Assembly (NCBI GenBank): GCA_946807835.1
Contig: OX327699.1
Coordinates: forward strand, 3,093,001-3,157,000
Direction of reading: 5' to 3'
Length of the DNA: 64,000 bases
Source of the DNA: Ailanthus altissimus
Taxonomy: Eukaryota > Streptophyta > Magnoliopsida > Sapindales > Simaroubaceae
Shown: positions 55,450 to 64,000 of the stretch, in pieces
Layout: the number at the start of each line of letters is the position of its first letter
Numbering within the stretch: position 1 is the first letter of the stretch
Notes under the pieces: generated by a model
Told to the model about the DNA's origin: nothing
Seen by the model: the letters and a program-made list of their open reading frames with translations, nothing else
Databases searched by the model: none
Translations under genes and position numbers: made by a program

Positions 55450-56566
55450 CTACTACGGTACAATCTAATAACTGGGGCACTATACTATAAACTTTGCTAC
55501 AATAGAGACTCTTGTAGGAAGAGACACTACTACTGTACAATGTAATAACTGGGGCACTATACTAGCTTTTGTAGCAAACTCCATAAAAATAAAAGAATGG
55601 GTTGCTTCAGAATCTATCAGTACATAAGCTTCTCGATCAAAAATTGACATTGTACTTGTCACAACCTCTGGGGCCGCGTTCGCCTCCTGCTGGGTCACTG
55701 TAAATACCCTAACTTGGGTATGAGGTCTGCCTTGCGGTACTCTGAAAGATCCTCCTCGACCGGCTCTCCTATTAGGCTGGCTCGAGGCACTCGACCTTCT
55801 GAATTGGGGACCTCTTCGAATCTATCCTCGGCCACCACTAGTTTATCCCGGAGCTGGTGGTCTATCTTCTGACCTACTGCTAGCTCCATCATTCGAGTAA
55901 TCTCTCATGTAGTGGCCCTCTTGACCACACTTATAACAACCGGTAGTCCCCTTCCTACAATCACCCGGATAGGCCTTACCACATTTATTGCACATCGGAA
56001 AATTCTTCCAACTCTCCCTAGTGCTTCGAAATCCGGTCAATGGTTGCCTAACGGAAGCTTGGCTGGATTGAGCTCATTGGCTTTGTTTCTGACTACTGAC
56101 CATGTAGATCTCTCCTTTGTTCTTGTGAATTTACTCGGTCCTCCTCGAGAACCACCTGACCAATCTCTTTTTTGGGCCTACTGTTTCGGTTTAGGATGGC
56201 CGCCATGCTTCTTTCAACCCGAGTTTCACTTTCCACTAATGCTCCATACTGAGTGTGGACTGACGATACCACGTAGGCCCTGATCCGAGGATTGAGACCC
56301 ACTGCAAACCAGTTAGCCTTTTGCTCTTCATTATCAGCTATAAAGGGAACGGCACGAAGGAGCTTTGAAAATTTCTTTTCATACTCTACCGCTGAGAGAG
56401 AACCTTGTTCCAGCTTAAAGAACTCTTCTATCTTCGCATCTTTATAACTTTTGGGGTAAAACTTATTCAGAAATTCCTCTTAGAAAAGTGCCCAAGACAC
56501 CCCATCGGCATTCCTCCTTTGCAAGGCCTTCCACCAATCTTTCGCTCCTTCCTTCAATAGAAATGT
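55450..56566 (-). pseudogene. Decayed gag-protease of the older gypsy element
   Basis: Minus-strand fragments collinear with the gag at 49,926-51,311: VGLNPRIRAYVVS near 56,300, NFPMCNKCGKAYPGDCRK and CYKCGQEGHYMRDY around 55,960-56,010 (last knuckle Cys is Tyr), and VLIDSEATHSFIFMEF near 55,620, where the protease Gly of DSG is Glu. PQLL continues across the point where the complete element has its TAG, supporting a Gln codon there ancestrally. A partial tandem duplication of about 80 bp lies at 55,450-55,560. Frames shift several times. The capsid N-terminus is lost at 56,566, where the plus-strand LTR begins. Confidence 0.82.
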
Positions 56567-59309
56567 TGTAATATCCAATCCCTATTAATAGTATTGGCGC
56601 CTAGATTTCTGTATAGAGCAACTAAGACACCGTAGGGTTACTCGATTTCAACCCTATTAGAAATATTTCCTTTATAGTGCGCGTGAGAGATATTAGATCT
56701 AATTTGGTAATTTCACACTCGATCGGTGCGCCAGACGACCCTAGAATATTTTTTGAATTTTTCTCTATTGGCTTAGAAAAGGAAATCCTAATTTACAACA
56801 TGAATTTTCATTTAAGGGTTATGAATGGAACAAGCCTTTGTTGAGAAATACAATCCATATATTAAGGAATGGACCAATTAGAAACAATCTCATGGATTGC
56901 CAAGTTGGAAACTCTAGTTAGTTCTTTTGACTATTCTAACTAGATAGTTATAAAGAAACCAATTAAATCTTTTCATTTGAACTAATGGAAAATTAGAAGT
57001 TTTAAGTAAGTTGAAGGGCAAAATGGTCAATTGAGAGAGCACTATATATATGTTAGAAGTGTGTAGAAATTTGAAGAGAGATCAAAACTAACACTTAGAC
57101 AAAAAAGAGAGAAATTCGAGCTTCAAAGGGGGGTGCTGCTACAGTGACTATTCAAGTTTTTTTCATGATTTTTCATGCTTAATCAAGCCAAAATAAGGTT
57201 ACATATCAATCCCTAAGCTCAATTGAAGCCTTAATTAGTGGAAATTCAAGAAAACGAGGTAAGAAAAGCATTGTTTTATGAGTTTGATAAGTGAGCTTTC
57301 AAGAATGCTTAAATTGATGTTCTTATGTGTATTCTTGGCTTAGATTGAGTTGAATTCTAGTTTGAAGCTTGAAGGAGTCATCAATTTGAAGAAATTGGCA
57401 AGGAAAGAATTAGGGTTTTTGGTGATGTTGTTGTAGAGATTTCAATTGGTTGTAATTAGGGCTTTAGAATGAAATTGGTATGATTTTGTTGTAATTAGAA
57501 CAAGAAATTGAGAAAAGGAATGTGTTGGAACCTAGGGTGGAATTCTGCCACTTTAGGAAAGTTAGGGATTGAGTGGTGTTTTGAATAAATTGTTGTGTAA
57601 ATGGTGCATATTATAAATTGAATGTACATGGTGATGAAAAAATCAAAAATGAAGATAATGGGACACAATTGTCCATTTTGTAAAGGTGAAGGGCAATTAT
57701 GTCCAACCAAGATTATAAGGCGTTCAATAAGTTTCAGGGCACCGGATGGTGAGATAGGTTAGATTAAATGGCTCCGTAAAAAAAAAATCGGGAAGTAGTT
57801 TACATCCGGGCTTTGTATACCGATTAGGGCATTTAGTAGTTAAATGAGATTCTAGCATTCGATTTGGTTCTAAATGTCATTTATGGCGCATAGGTGAAGA
57901 TAACCGAGAGCGATAACGGGAGTGAAATTGAGCGTGGAACGGTCATGAGTGGAAATCTGCCATTTCTTTTACTTTTCGTTTATTATGTTTTTGCATAATG
58001 AATATGCATGTTTTATGAGCTTTCGGTGCATAATCATGATTTATGATCTTGATATATATTCATAGATATGCCTTTACATGTTCGAATTGAGAAACAGTTT
58101 TGAAATTTCTGCATTCGTTTTTAAGGCCATTGGTACCCTTAGATTATAATGGTGATGATTGTATTAGACCTGGCCGGTATATCCCATGCACATGAGCAGG
58201 TCTTGGGGGTGTGTCACTAACTTCGGAAAGTCGGGATGTCAAGTCATGTGAGTCGCTCTATGTGTACGGGGTATTGTCTTGCTATATGCATGCGATGTAA
58301 GATTCTGCTGCATAGCCAGTGAGATGTCTTGAGATGTCACTGTGGGTGCTGCTAGTTGAGGTGCCCCGTGACCTACTCACGTGTGCGGTGCTAGTTGAGT
58401 CGTTGCGTGGGTATAGAGCTTTAGGGTTACCATTGGTATAGTTTAGAAAGAAAATGGCCGAGCGAGGATTTTACTAGTTTTCGATTTACCGATAGCATTT
58501 ATGCATTTATATGCACACAGCAGTTATTATGTTATACAGATTCTGAATATAGTTTTTCAAAGATGTAGATAAAATCCGCTCGGCAAGATTTCAATAACAT
58601 ATGATGTTAGAAACCGTTTTATAGTTTTACATCAGTTTTAGAAGCATGATTTCTGCATGAACTTTAGAATTTGCTATCTATACATAATGTTATTTTATTG
58701 AAATTTTATTTGCACTCACTGAGCTCCTTTAGCTCACCCGTTTTGTGTTTTATGTTTTCTGAACCCCTTTCCCAGGTACAGGTCTCGGTACGCAAGCTGC
58801 TTATTCTCCTATTGCCGAGTAGTGGGCCGAATCCGAAGATTATTTTTGTATATGTAAATTTACTAAGTAGCACCCTTTACTTTTTGCATAATAGTTGTAG
58901 GCATGTATATTTGGATGTATGTTTTGAACCGAGAAGAAGAGATTTCAATTTTATGATGATCGTTCTTTTTACTTTTATGATTACACTTATTTGTGATTTA
59001 AATGAATAATTGAGTTGTGTTGGATTTGATTTGGAAAGGACCGGAGGTCCGTATTGGTAGAAATGAGATGTATTAGAAATAGAAGTGAAATTTCTTTGCA
59101 GGTTTTATATGGATTTTCTGAAAAACAGGGGAAACTCTGTCCGTTTTTTTTTTAAATTAAGATGTCGTTTTCATGTATATTACAAGACCTTCTTAGGAGT
59201 AACAAGAATTAAAAAGGGGTTCGCCTCGCGATATTTCTCAACTTACCCATTAGGTCGGAGGGACTTCCGTCGAGGTGCCCGGCAGGGCCGCTGGGATCTA
59301 TAGTAGAGG
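56567..59309 (+). mobile_element. Plus-strand gypsy LTR (copy 4), 3' end lost
   Basis: Begins TGTAATATCCAATCCC inside the old gag, after AATGT, and follows the LTR to GTAGAGGGTC, missing the last 30-40 bp. It ends in a small inverted junction with the old 5' LTR. Same subfamily as copy 3. No target duplication can be checked because the far side is deleted. Confidence 0.85.
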
Positions 59310-59329
59310 GTCGAGGGTCTACTATAGAT
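59296..59329. repeat. Inverted junction: 12-bp arms, 10-nt loop
   Basis: ATCTATAGTAGA (59,296-59,307) and its reverse complement (59,318-59,329) surround GGGTCGAGGG. The left arm belongs to the plus-strand LTR end and the right arm to the minus-strand LTR start. The junction fuses two inverted LTRs. Confidence 0.9.
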
Positions 59330-61357
59330 ACAAATACTTTGGCCCACTAATGAGCAATAGGAGAATCAGCAGCTAGCGTACCGAGACCTGCACTTGGGAA
59401 GGGGGTTTAGAAAACATAAAACACAAAACGAGTGAGTTAAAAGAGCTCGGTGAGTGCATTTAAGATTTCAAATAAAATAACATTCTGAATAGATATTAAA
59501 TTCTAAAAGACATGCATAAATCATGCATCTAAAACTAGTATAAAGCTGTAAAATGGTTTCTAACATCATATGCCAATAAAATCTTACCGAGCGGGTTTTA
59601 TTTACATCTTCGAAAAACAAAATTCTAAAATCATTACCACATAATAACTAGCATGTGCATATAAATGCATAATATGTAATCGGTAGATCAAAAACTATTA
59701 AAGCCCTCGCTCGGTCATTTTCTTTCTAAACTGTAGCAATGATAATTCTAAAGCTCTATACTCATGTAGCGACTCAACTAGCACCGCACACATGAGTAGG
59801 TCACGGGGCGCCTCAACTAGCAGCACCCACAATGACATCTTAAGACATCTCACTGGCTATGCAGCGGAATCCGACATCACATACATATAGCGAGACAATA
59901 CCATGTACACATAGAGCGACTCACATGACTCGACATCCTGACTTCCCCGAGTTAGTGACACACCCCCAAAATCTGCCCATGTGTACAGGATATACCGGTC
60001 GGGTCTAATACAATCACCACCATCATAATCTGAGGGTACCAATGGCCTTTGAAACTGATGTAGTGGTTTTAAAACTGTTTCTTAAACCGAACATGTAAAT
60101 GCATATCTATGAATATATATCGAAATCATAAATCATGTCTATGCATTAAAATCTCTTAAAACATATAATTTCATTATGCGAAAACATAATAAACGAAAGA
60201 TAAACAAAATGACAGGTTTTCACCCACAACCCCTCTGAGCTCAATTTCACTCCAGATTTTTGCTATAGTTACCGATTTCGGTTTTCTTCACCTACACGCC
60301 ATAAATGACATTTAGAACCAAATCAAATGCTAGAATCTCATTTAACTACTAAACACCTTAATCGGCATACAAAGCCCGGATGGATACCACTTTCGAATTT
60401 TTATTTACGGAGCCATTCAATCTTATCTAATTCACCATCCGATGCCTTGAAATTTTTTTAACACCCTATAACTTTGATTGGACATAATTGCCCTTTACCT
60501 TTCCAAAATGAACAATTATGTCCCATTTTCTTCATTTTTTATTTTTCTATCAACCATATACATTCAATTTACAAAAGGCACCATTTATACATCACAATTC
60601 AACCAAAACACAACTCAATCCCTAACTTCCCTAAAGTGGCAGAATTTCACCATATGTTCCAACACATTTCTTTTCTCAATTTCTTGTTCCAATTGCATCA
60701 AAATCAAGCTAATTTCATTCCAATTCCCTAATTATAAGCAATTGAAGTTTCTACATCTAAATCACCCGAAACTCTAATTCTTACCTTATCAATTTCTTCA
60801 ATTTGATGACTCCTTCAAGCTCCACACTAGAATTCAACTCAATCTAAACCAAGAATACACACAAAAACATCAATTGAAGCAATCTTGAAAGTTCACTTAT
60901 CAATCTCATAAAACAATATTTTTCTTACCTTTTTTTCTTAAATTTTCACTAATTGAGGCTTCAATTGATCTTAGAAACTAGTATATGACCTTATTTAACG
61001 TGATTAAGCATAAATAATAATGGAAAAAAAAACTAAAATTTCACTGTAGCATCCCCTCTTCTTTTGCACGAATTTTGCTCTCTTTTGCTCTAAGTGTTGT
61101 ACTTTTGATCACTTAAAATTTCTACACACTTCTACCATATATATAGTGTTCCCTCAAAAGAACAATTTGCCCCTCAACTTACTCTAAATTTTTAATTTTC
61201 ATTGGTTGAAAACTAAATATGTAATTGGTTCCTTTGTAACTATCTAGTTAAAATAGTCCAATGAACTAACTAAAATTCCTAACTTGGCAATCCATGAGAT
61301 TGTTTCTAATTGGTCCATTCTCTAATATATGGATTGTGTTTCTTAACAAATGCTTGT
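59330..61357 (-). repeat. 5' LTR fragment of the older gypsy element
   Basis: Follows the minus-oriented LTR from the ACTTTGGCCCACTAATGAGC region to AACAAATGCTTGT. About the first 480 bp are missing at the left, and it is cut at 61,358 by the TGATGCG element. The continuation expected after the insert (CCATTCATAACCC) is not seen before 64,000. Confidence 0.82.
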
Positions 61358-62690
61358 TGATGCGATAATTCTATATCTTAAAATTAAGTGCAAGTATACA
61401 CTATCGTATGCAAGTAATAAATGGACTAAATAAGTCGGATGTCGAACCCACAAGGATAATTTTTTCTTTTTAACTAATTACTAAAATTATATCTTCTTAA
61501 TAATTATTCAGATAAATAAAAATCTAAGAAGTAATGTAGAAAATATAAAGGCCAAACACAATGGAAAGAGATTTAAGTGATAGCAATATAGAGAAAATCT
61601 AGGATTAATACTATCCCTCAATATGCTTTCTAATGATTAATCTCTAATATTTAACTCCCTTAGTCTTTGTTATTGATCAAGACACTAATATATTCACAAG
61701 CCTCTTCCAATGTCATGCAAGTATACCTTAATTTACCAAATACCTATATTCCTATAGTAATTATAATAAATTAAGATTCATTAAGATTAGGTCTTATTGA
61801 TCATACATGCCAATTAGGTATATTCCTATCCTAAATTGAAACTTACATATGCAACATTGAATGTTACTCTACAATCATGCATCAAATTACCTAGGTCCAA
61901 ATATTATGATTCCTCTTCCGAGTTTATCAATAATATTACCAACTCATTCACCATATATTGGCCAGATATATTGAAGCATTAAGATCAAGTAATTTGAATA
62001 TCAAAGAACTAAGTTTATTAAATATTAAAATGATATGACAATTAAGCGCACATATTGAGTTCAAGTATTAACCCTAGAAAATAAGTTTAGCTCATGCCTA
62101 CAAGAGAATAGCAGTAAAAATAATAATAAATCATGATACAATCAATAGCAAACCAATATAGACGTCAAATTGCTCTTAATTATGCTACCTAAGAACTCTT
62201 GATGCCGAAGAATGCCTTGAATCTCCCTCTAAAGTTGCTTTAATTAAATTCCTATTGCTCTTCAAGACTCATGCTTTGTATTCTTGGTGATCTTCAATGT
62301 GTTTTGGGTGCTCTCGGATGATTCTTGGATGCTTGGAACGAGTGGCTTTTTATAGGGAATAATATGAGCTTGAAAATCTCAATTCTCGTCGGACTAGGAC
62401 TTGCGCTACCGCAGGGGCGCTATGCAATTGTTGCTTGGGCGACACGTGAAACAGGCTTCACCGTTGGAGCGGTGGGTTGATGGTGTTGGGGCGCTGTACT
62501 GTCACTGGCATGATGAAGGTTTGGCACTGGGGTGCCAAATGCGACTTAACCAGATTATTTTTCTTATTTTGATCACTATTCCAATGCTGGGGCGATAATC
62601 CTCATAGCGCTAGGGTGATGAACTCATACTTTGAAAAGTTTGCATTTTAGATTTAACACTTAAACCTTAACTACTCCCAGAGAGATCCTG
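61358..62690 (-). mobile_element. Unclassified 1.26-kb family, copy 2
   Basis: Plus reading starts TGATGCGATAATTCTATATC and contains GTCGGATGTCGAACCCAC, the reverse complement of the 3' part of copy 1 (6,064-7,327). GACGTCAAATTGCTC and the TATA segment also match. Upstream of the TATA box (plus 62,390-62,600) a GC-richer stretch with CACTGGGGTGCC occupies the place of the CTACAGTG-rich stretch in copy 1 but is not similar in sequence. The far end is uncertain. No coding frame. Confidence 0.6.
62346..62355 (-). promoter_or_regulatory. TATA box of copy 2
   Basis: Minus strand CCCTATAAAAAGCCACTCG, the counterpart of the TATA box at 6,364. Confidence 0.45.
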
Positions 62691-63845
62691 AAATAAATTC
62701 ATATTTTCTAAAAACTTTTCAGATTGAACAATTCGATCTGGTGTGCTACCCACATACTTAATACGTACACTTCATATAGTGAGACTCTCTAGGCTTACAC
62801 CTATTTTATTTTGTGGAACATTTTTGTAAGTCTATAACCGATGCCCTACACACACACGTTATGGATAATACAAATTGGCAAGTTAAACTATACAAGTTGA
62901 GGTTAATCCATATTCGTATAATCTCTTCGCTATTAATATCCTGGAAAAGTGAAGATATAGATCAACACCACCAAGTTTCCTATTGCTCAATCACAAACTT
63001 ATCTGTTTTGTTTCAAATTTCAATAAATAATATACGCAAATTCCTTTACGATATTTTTATACACGGGAAACTCTTTTCCGAGTTAACTGCTTAAGGCAAT
63101 AAGACTTTTTGAAATATCACCTTAGAGCATCTGGATATTTAACTCACCCATATAAGCTAACGAATCCTATATCTACATACACTGGACTCCATAAGTATCG
63201 GACTATACCCAATGACACCCAGCGGTCAAACCATGAAAGGTCTCTGATATGTGTAGAACGTAAGTATGGTGGATCACTCACAAGCCCACCATGGTACTCA
63301 GGTCTAGGGACCGCGAATACTACTCAACTCGAGAAGACCCTCCATTGACGAATTTATAGGATATCTATTAAAGATCTTCATTAAGTCTTGTTCAGTATCT
63401 AGTCCTCACTGAATACATATATATCTATACGAGTTTCAACTAAGCTTATGATCTACTAAGATTAACCATCTGGACAATTCAGATATAGATATACATTGAT
63501 CTATATTAATCAATTCCACTCGACAAACCCTGCATCGGTGAAAATAGATCAGGAACAAATAATTCGAGAACATACTTGGATAATGACATTTCCTAGTAAC
63601 TCTTGCAACTATTTATAACTATGTCATTGTTAGTATATTTTTAGGTCTTTGTTCTATTTCAAACAAGGTTCTAACTCTTTAGACTTGATCTGAACTCCTT
63701 TAGATCAATATAATGTTCGTAATATTACAAGCATCTTATCTAATAAAATAAATTAGCGATTTAATAAAATATTTATTTATTGAATAAATATAAAATTACA
63801 ATATTCATACAAAATTAGGATGGCACATGAGCACAAATCCCAACA
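62691..63845 (-). repeat. Unassigned LTR-like sequence
   Basis: On the minus strand it begins TGTTGGGATTTGTGC, a typical plant LTR start, and contains CCATGGTGGGCTTGTGAG and ACTTACGTTCTACAC. The other end and a target duplication were not found, so extent and class are uncertain. Open frames inside (62,813-63,094; 63,109-63,348) lack recognisable domains. Confidence 0.35.
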
Positions 63846-64000
63846 GGGATAACAATAATTTTAGGCATTCTCACATATTTATTTCCTTATATTTTTACTT
63901 ATACATTTGGGTTGATAAATTAGTATTAATCTTAGTTTTTAATTGCTTCTTTAAGGAATTGAGTTGTCTATATAAAAGTAAGGGATCAATTTTAGTACTT
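63846..64000. other. Right edge of window, AT-rich
   Basis: No gene visible. Could be an internal region of the LTR-like element or its host. Confidence 0.4.

Larger units (their letters stand above)
54623..61357 (-). mobile_element. Older gypsy element of the same family, truncated and rearranged
   Basis: The minus-oriented LTR pieces at 54,623-55,449 and 59,330-61,357 share private variants, such as AATTCTAAAAGAC and ATTACCACATAATAACT, not seen in other copies. They read as the two LTRs of one older element. Between them are a decayed gag-protease and a later plus-strand LTR. Pol, polypurine tract, leader and the gag start are deleted. The 5' LTR is cut at 61,358 by another element. Confidence 0.75.

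Noticed and set aside
63109..63348. 79-codon frame near the right edge
   Set aside because: Lies in an LTR-like sequence; no recognisable domain.

Overview
The window looks like a repeat-rich, probably pericentromeric or heterochromatic, segment of an AT-rich flowering-plant nuclear genome, most likely a dicot. The evidence is tRNA-Met-primed copia and gypsy retrotransposons with plant-type polyproteins, a plant LINE with a DUF4283-type ORF1 and C-terminal RNase H, a Mutator-like element carrying a Ulp1-type protease, and GT-AG intron signals in gene fragments. I see no bacterial-style genes, tRNA, rRNA or CRISPR array, and no convincing intact host gene. Nearly everything is transposable element, mostly decayed.

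Left and centre (about 1,060-39,780): a 42-bp AT-rich minisatellite (left block 1,060-1,335, right block 37,860-39,780) is split by one LINE. The LINE is itself broken apart by later insertions. In order these are: a copia element (2,060-8,148) that contains a 1.26-kb unclassified element; a TRIM-like element (about 9,409-20,728); a second copia on the minus strand (9,799-20,645) inside that TRIM, itself holding two solo gypsy LTRs (10,253-13,093 and 13,334-16,101); and a 13.5-kb CACTA-like DNA transposon (23,469-36,959). The transposon holds gene fragments, a tandem array of about 783-bp units and another solo LTR (27,224-30,005). LINE ORF1 lies at 1,471-2,045 and 8,154-9,300, its endonuclease and reverse transcriptase at 20,829-23,468, and its zinc-binding region and RNase H at 36,963-37,795.

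Right part: 39,781-41,640 is AT-rich without genes. A Mutator-like element remnant follows, with a Ulp1-like protease pseudogene at about 42,220-43,714 and a transposase C-terminus at 54,378-54,622. It is split by a structurally complete gypsy chromovirus (43,830-54,237) with 2.78-kb LTRs, a 5-bp target duplication CATTA, primer-binding site and polypurine tract. Its pol is closed by several stop codons and one frameshift. An older element of the same family (54,623-61,357) has lost most of its inside and carries a sense-opposed LTR (56,567-59,309) ending at a small inverted junction. The right end holds a second copy of the unclassified 1.26-kb family and an unassigned LTR-like sequence.

The genes do not form a working host pathway: each coding stretch belongs to a mobile element or a captured or decayed gene piece. 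The observations I would follow first are a 97-nt perfect palindrome with 48-bp arms just upstream of the copia gag, and a captured 123-bp exon resembling plant OEP61/TPR7 amplified about six times inside the CACTA-like element. Two others are the nested stratigraphy anchored by target-site duplications, and the bias of disabling mutations toward C-to-T type changes.
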